Shown: one piece after another, positions 27,171 through 35,503 of the stretch
Layout of the letters: every line of letters begins with the position of its first letter
Numbering within the stretch: position 1 is the stretch's first letter
NCBI GenBank assembly: GCA_029263455.1
Contig: JAJCXM010000011.1
Location: forward strand, 1-55,454
Direction: 5' to 3'
DNA from: Holophagae bacterium
GTDB lineage: Bacteria; Acidobacteriota; Holophagae; Acanthopleuribacterales; Acanthopleuribacteraceae
DNA: 55,454 bases
The notes under the pieces: generated by a model
Told to the model about the DNA's origin: nothing
Seen by the model: the letters and a program-made list of their open reading frames with translations, nothing else
Databases searched by the model: none
Made by a program: the position numbers and the translations under genes

Positions 27171-28454
27171 ATGGTCATCAAACACAAAATTTTCGTATTA
27201 CTACCCCTAGTATTCATGTTCCAAAACCCTACATTTTCTCAAGTTGAAGGGAAGGTCATGCGATTTGATGATCTAGCCATCTTGACTCCCTCCCTCGTGT
27301 ATGCGACCTCGAGTTGTTCTGGAAACTCCATAGAGGACCCACGAGGTGATATGGCAAGTGATTTCATGGATCTCATCAAAGCCTCCTGTTATTTGGAAGG
27401 CCCCGTCCTGAAGGTAACTATCGAAGTGGCAGAACTGCCGAATGAACTTGTTTTCAATCGGCAGGGATTGGCAGAGGGCACCACAGAATATAGGTGGCAA
27501 GCAGAAATCGACGTAGATGGCGATCCCTCGACGGGATCCTCGACCGGGAGTGAATATTTGGTGATGGCCATCCACCGTGTTGATGATCAGACTGCGACCA
27601 CCTTGCCCATCAACGAGGGAGTAGAAGCAATGGGCCTCAAACACATCTCAGGTAATTCCTGGAGCATCTTTCCTGCGTCACTGGACATAAACACAGCCAC
27701 TAATACCATGACGTTACGCAGCGAGGTTCCCAATATCTCCGAGGATACCAGTATCGTTGTGAACACGCTGGAGCAGCACCCGGTCAACGGATATCTCGGT
27801 GATGTGTCCAATGCCTGCATGTCACCGTCCCTGTCGGCACGTGGATATATCGTTCATGTTTCCAGTTCCAGCGGCGGGTTCGAGCCCAATCTCATCATAG
27901 CGAACACCAATATGACGGAACCCGTTACGAGTGTGCTCGAATTCTTCAACAAGGCTGGATCATTGATTGCAGATTACGAGCAAGTGCTTGAGGCAGGTGA
28001 GACACTATCGGCCAAGCCAGAGGATTTGGCCAATTCACAAGATGTATCCCACATCGGCCTTAGGGGTAGCGAAGACGTTCGGGTATCCATCACCTATTTG
28101 GCGCAAGTCGAAAACGCAAGTGTCGTTCATGTGCATGAATCGCGGGTCCAATCTCAACGATGGCGATTCTATCAAGGTGACTGGGACGCCACCTGGGACG
28201 GCATAGCGGTACTGAACACGTCAGATTCTTCCGTTGAGATCGAAATCACACAGTACGCATCATTTACCGCAATAAGAACAGTTGATATGGTGCTCGGGCC
28301 TCTGGAGAAAGGGCTCATGGTCCTCTCCAGCTCATTCAACTCCAACGAAGGTTCGTATTTCGAATTGACGGGTGATCAACCCTTTTCCGTTGTGTCGTTA
28401 AGAGGCACTCAGGATCAACGCTATCTTTGGGAGAATCTCGCTATTCCGCTGTGA
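27171..28454 (+). CDS. Secreted protein with one HVHES/TWDGIA module
   Basis: The ATG follows AAAAGGAGACTCAG. A signal peptide ends at NPTFSQ. Residues ~25-205 form an N-terminal domain with a calcium-loop-like DVDGDPSTGSSTGSEY. Residues ~220-427 repeat the module seen twice in the 2633 gene product, with HVHESRVQSQRWRFYQGD, then TWDGIAVLN and VSLRGTQDQRYLWENLAIPL. The protein ends with the module. Divergent from the ECF sigma gene and sharing an upstream box with 28780, it may belong to the sigma regulon. Confidence 0.8.
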   Translation: MVIKHKIFVLLPLVFMFQNPTFSQVEGKVMRFDDLAILTPSLVYATSSCSGNSIEDPRGDMASDFMDLIKASCYLEGPVLKVTIEVAELPNELVFNRQGLAEGTTEYRWQAEIDVDGDPSTGSSTGSEYLVMAIHRVDDQTATTLPINEGVEAMGLKHISGNSWSIFPASLDINTATNTMTLRSEVPNISEDTSIVVNTLEQHPVNGYLGDVSNACMSPSLSARGYIVHVSSSSGGFEPNLIIANTNMTEPVTSVLEFFNKAGSLIADYEQVLEAGETLSAKPEDLANSQDVSHIGLRGSEDVRVSITYLAQVENASVVHVHESRVQSQRWRFYQGDWDATWDGIAVLNTSDSSVEIEITQYASFTAIRTVDMVLGPLEKGLMVLSSSFNSNEGSYFELTGDQPFSVVSLRGTQDQRYLWENLAIPL

Positions 28455-28479
28455 ATCTCTCGCTCTCTATGACTGCGAA

Positions 28480-28520
28480 GCTTGGCGCGGAGACGGAGTT
28501 GATTCGTCTCCGCGCCAAGC
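28480..28520 (+). terminator. Perfect 16-bp stem hairpin after the 27171 gene
   Basis: GCTTGGCGCGGAGACG at 28480-28495 pairs perfectly with CGTCTCCGCGCCAAGC at 28505-28520 around a nine-base loop. It lies 26 bases after the stop. There is no clear U-run, so it may end transcription in both directions or protect the 3' end. Confidence 0.75.
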
Positions 28521-28672
28521 GTGTGTGACTCGTGAGCCTAAAATGGCCGGGAGGTGATCATTGCGTACGATAGTACTTTGAATCATGGCGAAGGAACCAC
28601 ACGCAAGAACAACGAATGTGTATACGAATCCGGTCCACCTAGATCGGATAATTACCGCGATATTTCAAATAC

Positions 28673-28743
28673 TTTTGATGGGTTTTCCCTACTTATCTCA
28701 CCTCTACAGATAAGCGTCTCAATCTGCGAGCAATTCGCTCAAG
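28673..28743 (+). promoter_or_regulatory. Upstream box shared with the 27171 gene, copy 2
   Basis: It is nearly identical to 26926-26995, including the CTTATC..GATAAG dyad. It lies about 35 bases before the start codon of the 28780 gene. Confidence 0.6.
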
Positions 28744-28779
28744 GGTTGGGCTGCTTAATCAAAAAAGGGGTCCTATGCA

Positions 28780-29910
28780 ATGAAACACATCTTACTTTCA
28801 GTCCTGTGTCTCTGTATTCCGGTGTATGCGCAAATTTCAGTCATCCTCGATTCCGCCGATGGACTCAACGGGCCAGGTGGGCTTGCGGTTGATAGCACGG
28901 GTAATTTGTACGTGGCTGGATCATTCAGTGACAACGCGTATAAGATCACATCCGGGGGAACGATCGCGGAAATCATCGATGCAACGGGTGACGGGACCAA
29001 TGCGCTGGACAACCCCAGCGATATCGCGGTTGACGGATCGGGTAACGTTTACGTGTGTGCCTACAACAGTGACAACGCGTTCAAGATCACGCCCGGTGGC
29101 TCCATAACGGAAATCATCGATGCGACGGGCGATGGCATGGGCAATACGCTGGATTACCCAACCGATATTTGTGTAGACGGCGCGGGGAACGTCTTCGTTA
29201 GTGGCCTGATCAGTGATAATGCTTTTAAGATCACGCCCGGCGGTGTGATCACGGAAATCATCGATGAATTTGATGGGCTCGATGGCGGAAGTTCCATCGC
29301 GGTGGACGGATTGGGCAACGTATTCGTAAGTGGACAAAACAGCAACAACCTGTTCAAGATCGCGCCTGGCGGCGCCATCACGGAGATTCTGGACGCCACG
29401 GGTGATGGCATGGCCCATGGGTTTGAATTCGCGGCTGGAATCACGGTGGATGCGTCGAACAACGTTTATGTGTGTGGCTATGTAAGCACCAACGTCTTTA
29501 AGATTACGCCCGGTGGCGTAATCACTGCGATCATCGATGCCAGCGGTGATGGCATGGGCAATACGCTCGATAACCCCGTCGATCTCGCCGTAGCTGCAGA
29601 GGGGACAGTCTATGTGGCGGGGCAGGCGAGCTACAACGCGTTCGAGATCACCAGTGGGGGTGTGATCACGGAAGTGATCGACTCGATGGGTGATGGCATG
29701 GGCAATCCACTGGCCATCGCCCAAGGCGTCGCCGTTGATGCATCGGGCAATGTGTTCGTGTCGGGAAATTTCAGCGACAACGTGTTTATGATCACGCCCG
29801 AACCGCCTTGTGGCGCTACCCCCGAGTTCTTCACTGAACTCGGAAACTGGCCAACAGTCGCGCAGACCCTGGAATCCCTCATCATGATCGTCAATGACGC
29901 CTGTATGTAG
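28780..29910 (+). CDS. Secreted NHL-type beta-propeller protein
   Basis: A signal peptide (MKHILLSVLCLCIPVYAQ) precedes ~seven repeats of 43-48 residues. Each has a GIAVDGSGNVYVxG strand, a SDNAFKITPGG strand and an EIIDATGDGMGN turn, which fits NHL/SMP-30-like propellers. The repeats are unusually alike at DNA level, implying recent internal duplication. The C-terminal ~30 residues (FFTELGNWPTVAQTLESL) are a separate helical tail. It shares its upstream box with the 27171 gene. Confidence 0.85.
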   Translation: MKHILLSVLCLCIPVYAQISVILDSADGLNGPGGLAVDSTGNLYVAGSFSDNAYKITSGGTIAEIIDATGDGTNALDNPSDIAVDGSGNVYVCAYNSDNAFKITPGGSITEIIDATGDGMGNTLDYPTDICVDGAGNVFVSGLISDNAFKITPGGVITEIIDEFDGLDGGSSIAVDGLGNVFVSGQNSNNLFKIAPGGAITEILDATGDGMAHGFEFAAGITVDASNNVYVCGYVSTNVFKITPGGVITAIIDASGDGMGNTLDNPVDLAVAAEGTVYVAGQASYNAFEITSGGVITEVIDSMGDGMGNPLAIAQGVAVDASGNVFVSGNFSDNVFMITPEPPCGATPEFFTELGNWPTVAQTLESLIMIVNDACM

Positions 29911-29984
29911 GAGCTGTCACCTGGCCATCGTTGCGACAATCGCTTTCGGACGCGAGTTCTAGTGAGACACCTGCTTTAAATCTA

Positions 29985-30177
29985 GCTTAAGTTAAAGCTG
30001 TAGTGTCCCGCTGTAGCTACTCGCTTAAGGACGTGATAAGCCTAACCACCTAAATGAGGCTTCAAACGTTGAAATCCGAGACATAAGCACCTCTCTGGCT
30101 GAATTGATGGAGAGAGCAGGGGTTCCCCCATCGTGAGAATTAAGTATTTACAGGTGATTTACCGGGGGTGTTCCGCT
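29985..30177 (-). repeat. Family B (RAYT leader) repeat plus a short solo end
   Basis: TTAAAGCTGTAGTGTCCCGC at 29990-30010 is a solo family B end. The next copy runs from ACGTGATAAGCCTAACC at 30031 through AAATCCGAGACATAAGCACC and TTGATGGAGAGAGC to GGGTGTTCCGCTAAATTT. It is more diverged than the copies beyond 33 kb. Confidence 0.65.
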
Positions 30178-30505
30178 AAATTTTCTTCCTGATGCCTTAC
30201 GCCGTAGAGGCCGGAGGCCGAATGTCCCGGTAGCCCACTCCGATGCCGACGCAGTCGGGTGAGGGGTGGGTAGCGATGATGAGAGTAGCAAGAGCCCAGA
30301 GCGCAGCGCCGGGCGACTGATGCCTAACCGCCGGAATTCCAATCAAAGCCCCAGATGTCTGCTAAACGTCTCATTTCATCGTCAAAAGAATGGATGGTGC
30401 TCTTCCTGATCCTCGACATACCGTTTGACGGCGCGTATTTGGTTTTGGAGCACGAAAACGCGCCATTAACCCCATGTGATATCAATCGCCCGTCGCTGCG
30501 CTCTT
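30178..30505 (-). other. Spacer with a possible cassette scrap
   Basis: On the minus strand 30323-30422 reads MSRIRKSTIHSFDDEMRRLA, then DIWGFDWNSGG and a TAG in GGCGGTTAGGCATC, which looks like an attC core. This could be a small cassette end, cut by family D on its 5' side. The rest (GCCGTAGAGGCCGGAGGCCG) is an unassigned G+C-rich repeat. Confidence 0.3.
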
Positions 30506-30859
30506 GGCTCAGATCAGTAGGTGACCACAAGTCACCCCTCTCTGCGAACGATTGCAAAGCGGGTTCTTCTCAAGCGGAGTGCGGTGTCGACAGGAGCCTA
30601 CGCGACTGAGGCAGCGCTTTCGCCGAAGAGATAGAGTGAGTCGAAGAGACCCGATCTGTGAATCGAGCGCAGCGAGGTTCGCAAGCGACAAGGCCGGGGA
30701 GTTGCGGGTGACTTCAAGGCTACGTACCCGCGCACCTCACTGCGTTCGATGCCCGGTGCGGGCTCTTCAGTGTGGCAATCACTTCGTCCAAAGCGGTACC
30801 TCAGTCGCTCGGGCTCCTGTCGATACCGCACTCCGTCGGAGGAGGTGGTTTCATGCCAG
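30506..30859. repeat. Family D repeat, 354 bases, copy 2
   Basis: This is full-length homology to 23080-23433, including the inverted CGACAGGAGCC arms and the GGAGGTGGTTTCATGCC end. It abuts a RAYT 5' remnant in the same way as copy 1. Confidence 0.8.
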
Positions 30860-30988
30860 TATTTCCTGGTAAATCCACTCTTTGGTGATGTCGCGCCATA
30901 GCTTAAACGAAGGCGGGGCGCACCGTGCGATGCATCACGTGATAGGCCTGACCGTCTAAGTGCGATTCAAACGTGAAACCCGAGACAT
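30860..30988 (-). pseudogene. RAYT 5' remnant with an embedded palindrome, frameshifted
   Basis: From the ATG at 30988 it encodes MSRVSRL, then a one-base deletion shifts the frame. GCCCCGCCTTCGTTTAAGC is the palindrome also found inside the remnants at 23434 and 45441. A further 25 bases of RAYT sequence are missing. It ends in family D at 30860. Confidence 0.75.
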
Positions 30989-31086
30989 GAACACCCCACC
31001 TGGCTGAGTTGATGGGCTAAATATGGGTTCCCAAATAGGATAAATCAAGTGTTTATAGAGTTTAAAGCTGTGCTGTCCCGCTGTAG
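30989..31086 (-). repeat. Family B leader, TGTCCCGCTGTA end
   Basis: This is the non-coding leader of the RAYT remnant above: CACCCCACCTGGCTGAGTTG, ATCAAGTGTTTATAG and GTGCTGTCCCGCTGTAG. The CACCCCA..TGGG arms form a small hairpin near the transposase start. Confidence 0.8.
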
Positions 31087-31210
31087 GGCCATTCCCAACT
31101 CATGTAATACATATCCGTTTGGCGCAGCTGACGACTATTCAACTTGTATAGAGTGAGAAGCAACATCAACAGCTACCTGAGCGCCTTTAAGACAAATTCG
31201 AGACGTCGCG

Positions 31211-32155
31211 TTAATCAATCTCATATCGCTGCAAAGTCACCGGCAAATCCGCGTTTTCAACCGCAAGGCCAGGCCCCACACTAAATCCTCCGGCGCCACC
31301 ATCTATAATCGTCATCAGAGCAGATCCGTCCAAGTTCGCCGACTTTATGACATCTGAAGCGAGGTCTGACCAATAGATCTTATTTGCCGTTCGATCCACA
31401 ACGATATCTTCCATGTTTGATCCAACGCTAGCGCCAGAAAGGACGGTTGTAACTACGCCTGTTCCATCTAGCGCAGCCCGTTGAATGAGGTTCGTGTCTT
31501 GAACCCAAAAAACTTCGTTTGTTGCGAAACTGAAATCAAAGCCCTCAAGAGTATTACTTCCGACATTAGGCCAGATGGTCGTTTGCGAAACACCCGTCCC
31601 CACGGGCGCTCGACGCAGGCTGCCGAAGTTACTGGCTGTTGGATCTAGTCCATCAGTCCAGAAGATCTGTTGGTTGCTGATGTGAATCCGAATCTGCCGA
31701 AAAGCGGCATCGGCATCAGAAAGAACAGTTTCCACGGTCGAGCCATCCGTATTTGCTCTGCGTATTAACCCACTTGTACCCTGCTCCAGCCAGTAGATTT
31801 TATTGTCGGTCGGATTGTATGTTATCGACAGTGGAAATTGAGCTCCGACATTGATTAGTTGAGTGAACCCAGTACCATTGTGGTTGATTCTATCAATTGA
31901 TTGGACGTTAAAACCCGGACCCTGCTGTGTGGCGATTATAAAAATGAAACTATTCGCTCCATCATAGGCAAGCCCGCCGATCAGGGGAAAATTGGGATAA
32001 GTGAACATAGACGTTTGACCAGACCCATCCAGGTTAGCCCTCCATAACTCTTGAGAATTTTTTGTGAAGAAAAGAGATTGCGACAGAGCTACAGTTGGCG
32101 AAATAAATGCCATAAGAATTAGTACAGCTGCAATTTTTGAAAAACTTGAGTTCAT
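31211..32155 (-). CDS. Secreted YWTD-type beta-propeller protein
   Basis: The signal peptide ends near ALSQS. Six or more LDLR class B-like blades follow, each with an IYW(L/S)/IFWTD/VFWVQ strand and a RANTDGS/RAALDGT/SANLDGS turn. This is the usual YWTD propeller signature. The protein ends LPVTLQRYEID, similar to the tail of the 9511 gene product, which suggests a shared C-terminal signal. A ribosome binding site CGGAG precedes the ATG. No partner gene lies beside it. Confidence 0.85.
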   Translation of the reverse strand: MNSSFSKIAAVLILMAFISPTVALSQSLFFTKNSQELWRANLDGSGQTSMFTYPNFPLIGGLAYDGANSFIFIIATQQGPGFNVQSIDRINHNGTGFTQLINVGAQFPLSITYNPTDNKIYWLEQGTSGLIRRANTDGSTVETVLSDADAAFRQIRIHISNQQIFWTDGLDPTASNFGSLRRAPVGTGVSQTTIWPNVGSNTLEGFDFSFATNEVFWVQDTNLIQRAALDGTGVVTTVLSGASVGSNMEDIVVDRTANKIYWSDLASDVIKSANLDGSALMTIIDGGAGGFSVGPGLAVENADLPVTLQRYEID

Positions 32156-32430
32156 GATGACTCCGAGAGGATATTGTCGATGCCAGTATAAATTGAAGCT
32201 GGCCGAATGCTAAGGCATAAAACAAAAAATCCTGGCCGCAACGATCTTCTTTTCCCTAAAGCAATGAATACGAACAAGCAATAATAAGGTCCGCAGCCTA
32301 AAACTTACACTGTCCTTCGATTCGCGGTAGAGTCATAGTGAGATGGCGCGTTCCGAGTCTGATATTCTTGACGATGGTAATAATCACTTGCCCATTTGGT
32401 ATTGGGTTGAGAACCAAGTAGAGGTCGTCA

Positions 32431-33141
32431 ATGAAATCAATATGCGTGCTGATTTTGTCGCTGTGGACGTACAGCCATGCGCAGGATCAACTGCAATCGG
32501 ATTGGGAGCAAGTGCTCGACATTGTGCCTCCTAGAAGCTTTCCGGTAAACGGTCCTTGGCCGGTGACCGTGGGAATACAGGTCGACCCCAGTGGATTGGT
32601 GTCTTCATTTTGCGTAGAGGATCGGATGAGTCGCATGGCAATCAAAATCAGTGGCGATCAGCTTCGTCAGTGGTTGTTTGAACCCATCCAAGGTGATGAG
32701 CAACGAATATTTATCCTGAAGCTCGTGTATTACCCCACTGAAACATGGGAAAAGCCCTTAACGACCGTCCTCGCCTTTGAAGATCCATTCACCCTGCACA
32801 TACGTACCTATTTACCATCGATTTTCAGGTTGGAAAGAAGGAACAATGCGATTCCGATCAAATCTTGCGAGAAGCATGACCAGACCATGGAGGTTGAAAT
32901 CGTGCCTTGTCAGTACGGCCTAATAGTGGGGTTCGATGAGAAATCTAGGTCCTCTTTGCGCGCATCTGTGGTTGCCCGAGCAATGAGGCGACATTTTCCC
33001 AACAGTCCCGCTCGTGTTCGTTGTGGATTCTGCATTCCAGGATCAGAAACACACGCCGAAGTCTACGTCTGCACCGTATGTAAAACCAATCGAGAATCAT
33101 GGTTCAAAAAGCACAAGCGCTTTGTGGAGGAATTCTATTGA
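32431..33141 (+). CDS. Exported protein with a TonB-C-like N-terminal domain
   Basis: A signal peptide (ICVLILSLWTYSHAQ) precedes VTVGIQVDPSGLVSSFCVED and a QLRQWLFEP motif, which resemble the C-terminal domain of TonB-like proteins. The C-terminal half has three Cys pairs in VRCGFC, CTVC and KSCEKH, perhaps disulfides. The full family is not recognised. Its stop lies 20 bases before a family B repeat. Confidence 0.65.
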   Translation: MKSICVLILSLWTYSHAQDQLQSDWEQVLDIVPPRSFPVNGPWPVTVGIQVDPSGLVSSFCVEDRMSRMAIKISGDQLRQWLFEPIQGDEQRIFILKLVYYPTETWEKPLTTVLAFEDPFTLHIRTYLPSIFRLERRNNAIPIKSCEKHDQTMEVEIVPCQYGLIVGFDEKSRSSLRASVVARAMRRHFPNSPARVRCGFCIPGSETHAEVYVCTVCKTNRESWFKKHKRFVEEFY

Positions 33142-33160
33142 CTTGGCGGCCCACCCTCGC

Positions 33161-33327
33161 GGAACGTCACGTGAAAAGTGTTCACTAGGCCTGACCATCT
33201 AAATGTGACTTCAAACGTGAAACCCGAGACATCCCCCTCACAAGCTGAGTTGATGAGGCAAACATGGGTTCGCAAGCATGAAAAGCCAAGTGTTTACTGG
33301 CCTTAATGATGTGGTGTCCCGCAGTAG
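33161..33327 (-). repeat. Family B repeat with both ends
   Basis: Left end GGAACGTCACGTGAAAAGTG, then the RAYT start in antisense (CTAAATGTGACTTCAAACGTG), the leader, and the end GTGTCCCGCAGTAG. The ~165-base unit keeps only ~20 RAYT codons. It joins the truncated DUF4349 gene at 33328. Confidence 0.8.
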
Positions 33328-33749
33328 CCCCACCTCATGACATCGAACATGCAGTCACAGCAGTTGGAGGGCGAGTCGAAAAGTGGTCGGTACAGGATGG
33401 TGACTGGCTCTATATGACGCTTCGCATTCCCGAGCCGCGGCTAGACGAAGCGATGGATTTGATCGCGGACCTGGGTAAGGTCGTCCGCAGAAGCCTCGAG
33501 TCCCAAGACGTTACCGAAGAGCTAATCGACCTGGAAGCCCGACTCAAGAACCTTCGCACCCTTCGCGATCGGCTCCGAGACTACTTGACGCAAGCCAAGG
33601 ATCTAACAGAGATTCTCGCCGTTGAGCGCGAGCTAGCCCGAGTTCAGACCGAGTTGGAATCCCTAGAAGCGAAACTAAAGGTGCTCCGGGATCAGGTCTC
33701 CATGTCCGAATTAAGAGTTCACGTCTCAAAGAAGAGATGGTGGCAATAG
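33328..33749 (+). pseudogene. DUF4349-domain protein, 5'-truncated by a family B repeat
   Basis: The frame carries GGRVEKWSVQDGDWLYMTLR, VTEELIDLEARLKNLRTLRD and ILAVERELARVQTELESLEA, the coiled-coil core of DUF4349 proteins. Complete members start with a lipobox and N-terminal strands and usually end in a membrane helix. Here everything before the GG..EK strand is missing and replaced by repeat sequence. No true start codon is visible, so this is a gene remnant. Confidence 0.8.
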
Positions 33750-33778
33750 TACCGCAAGCGTATAACGACGTGATGCAT

Positions 33779-33831
33779 GAACGGTGACAGGGAGCGTGGA
33801 GAGGGGACTAGTAGCGAGTTGAGTATGTGGA
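33779..33831. repeat. Family C element, left part
   Basis: ACGGTGACAGGGAGCGTGG through GAGTATGTGG matches 22901-22950. The right inverted arm is missing. Bases 33832-34073 hold an open minus-strand frame I cannot assign. Confidence 0.65.
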
Positions 33832-34073
33832 ATGGCTTTAGGCATGTATTAGTGGGTATGAGGGGGCTTGGTTTCGTTCGACGATGAGGTCAACGGAGCT
33901 TTCAAGTCTTGACCTTCGAGTGCAAATCCAACAGCTGTTTCGTAAATCGGTCCTGCCCTTTGGAAATTCCGTAAATTGGCACAAACCTGGATCATGGACT
34001 CGGTTGAGGTTATTGGGATGATTTATTTGAGCGATTTGAAGAAACTTTGACCTTAGCGGAAGAAGGCCGACCG

Positions 34074-34242
34074 GGGACACGTCACGTGAAAAGTAGTCAC
34101 TGCGCCAACATCTAAATGAGACTTCAAACGTGAAACCCGAGACATAAGCACCCCACTGGCTGAATTGATGGGGCAAACATGGGTTCGCAAATCGAAAAAA
34201 TCAAGTGTTTATTGGCCTTAACGATGTGGTGTCCCGCTGTAG
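34074..34242 (-). repeat. Family B repeat, complete 169-base copy
   Basis: It starts GGGACACGTCACGTGAAAAG and ends GTGGTGTCCCGCTGTAG. GGGACAC/GTGTCCC form a seven-base terminal inverted repeat. Inside are CATCTAAATGAGACTTCAAACG (RAYT codons in antisense) and the CACCCCA..TGGGG hairpin. It truncates the cassette gene to its right. Confidence 0.85.
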
Positions 34243-34648
34243 TGTCCCTCTTTCCGGCCGAGTTGACTTGAAACTCGTAGACACCATCGGGCACCGCTAT
34301 AAGAGGGTACCCTAGCTGGTCGTCCATTCCCCCAGGGGCGAAGACTGAACCCTCTTCGGTAGTGCGGCCCGAGAACTGATCGGCGTGGCCGCCAGCGATC
34401 TCGGGATCTCCAGCCTTCATGCCGGCGAGTGCGGGAACATAGCCCGGGAGCCACGACGGCCAAACCATCTCTGCTGAGCGATGAGCGAAGGAAATGAAGC
34501 TTTGATCGCTCACGAAGAACGAGCCAAGATACGGGTCGGATTCGATACGCCAGACAACGCTGCGGACGTGCCCCACGAGCTGAGAGTACACAGGCCACCC
34601 ACAGTCAGCAGCCTCAAGACGCTGGATCAGGTCTTCTGGCCTCGCCAC
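34243..34648 (-). pseudogene. Integron cassette gene, 3'-truncated by family B
   Basis: GTG at 34648 follows TTGGAGGTGAA. The product starts ARPEDLIQRLEAADCGWPVY and runs to YEFQVNSAGK, then enters the repeat end (RDTTAGHH..). I do not recognise the family. A 63-base attC lies just upstream of it on its own strand, so it was the downstream neighbour of the next cassette. Confidence 0.65.
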
Positions 34649-34731
34649 TTCACCTCCAATGCTGAGCCCAAGTTGCCGCAGGACCGCCGAGCTTCGGACA
34701 CTCCCCAAGTGTCAAGGAGATTCCCAACGCC

Positions 34732-34794
34732 GCCTAACGCCCGCATCAATTTGGGCCGCGGAGTTTGCCGTTCACTTGCATGCGATTGTTAGCT
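34732..34794 (-). other. attC site 1
   Basis: Cores GCCTAAC (34732-34738) and GTTAGCT (34788-34794) flank an imperfect palindrome with CGCAT/ATGCG arms. It belongs to the 34800-35378 cassette on the minus strand. Confidence 0.75.
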
Positions 34795-34799
34795 GCTGC

Positions 34800-35378
34800 C
34801 TATAACCAGCCGACATTAATGAAATCTCCTGAATCGAACCCTACAGCATAGCCTACTTTACAATCTGGGTTTGACTCTTTGAATTTTTGCATAGCTGCTT
34901 GTGCTAGCTTTAAGCCGTAGGCCATGCATAGTGTATATTCTGCCTTGTTTCCCAGTTTAGATTTCGAGTAAGCAAGACGGTAAATCTGCCGCATAATTAC
35001 TGATTCAAAGCTTCCGTGTTCCGGGTAGAACTCCGCGTTACACGCCCAGTCTGCATCTTCATCATTAGGATCATAAGAAGATGCCACACTAAAATACATG
35101 CCTGCGCTTGTTTCCCCATTTTCGAGGACCGGATTGTTGATTCCGAACCAGAAACCTTGCTCAAGAAAGTTAGCGGGCTCGCTTCGTAGCACTGCTACAA
35201 CATGGTCAGAGCGGGTGGAGACTTCGGAAGCGTACTCGAGTTTTGAAAAATCATCCCAAGCTTGATTGGGCTCAATAAATCTACAAACAGATATCACTTC
35301 TTGCATGAATTGAGAGACATCAAGTTTATTCTTGCTCTCTTCTATTGCTAAAAACGCCCTTGCGTAATCAAATGGCAC
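34800..35378 (-). CDS. Integron cassette protein, unknown
   Basis: GTG at 35378 follows AAAGGAG and lies ~20 bases inside the cassette boundary of attC 2, as expected for cassette genes. The ~192-residue product is acidic with FWFGINNPVLENGETSAGMY and GYAVGFDSGDFINVGWL. It has no signal peptide. No family recognised. Lower G+C than neighbours suggests separate origin. Confidence 0.7.
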   Translation of the reverse strand: MPFDYARAFLAIEESKNKLDVSQFMQEVISVCRFIEPNQAWDDFSKLEYASEVSTRSDHVVAVLRSEPANFLEQGFWFGINNPVLENGETSAGMYFSVASSYDPNDEDADWACNAEFYPEHGSFESVIMRQIYRLAYSKSKLGNKAEYTLCMAYGLKLAQAAMQKFKESNPDCKVGYAVGFDSGDFINVGWL

Positions 35379-35402
35379 AACATCTCCTTTTACAGCTTTT
35401 AC

Positions 35403-35477
35403 AGCTAACGGCTGGTACTCAGCGGCCAAAGTGCCCGCGGAGCGTGCGGTTTGATCCGCTGCAAAGATTTGTTAGGC
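35403..35477 (-). other. attC site 2
   Basis: Cores AGCTAAC and GTTAGGC flank a 61-base palindrome that is closely related to attC 3 (CGGCTGG.A.TCAGCGGCCA and GCGGAGCGTGCGGT). Confidence 0.8.
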
Positions 35478-35503
35478 GACTTCCCATTATGCCACCGTGT
35501 TGG

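Noticed and set aside
28480-28520. Perfect hairpin as an attC or REP element
   Set aside because: It has no attC cores or extrahelical bases and sits 26 bases after a stop codon, so a terminator is simpler.
28921-29724. 267-residue minus-strand frame within the NHL gene
   Set aside because: It mirrors the repeat periodicity of the NHL propeller and has no start signal.
33838-34176. 112-residue minus-strand frame between family C and family B
   Set aside because: It begins within family B, has no ribosome binding site, and no similarity is recognised.
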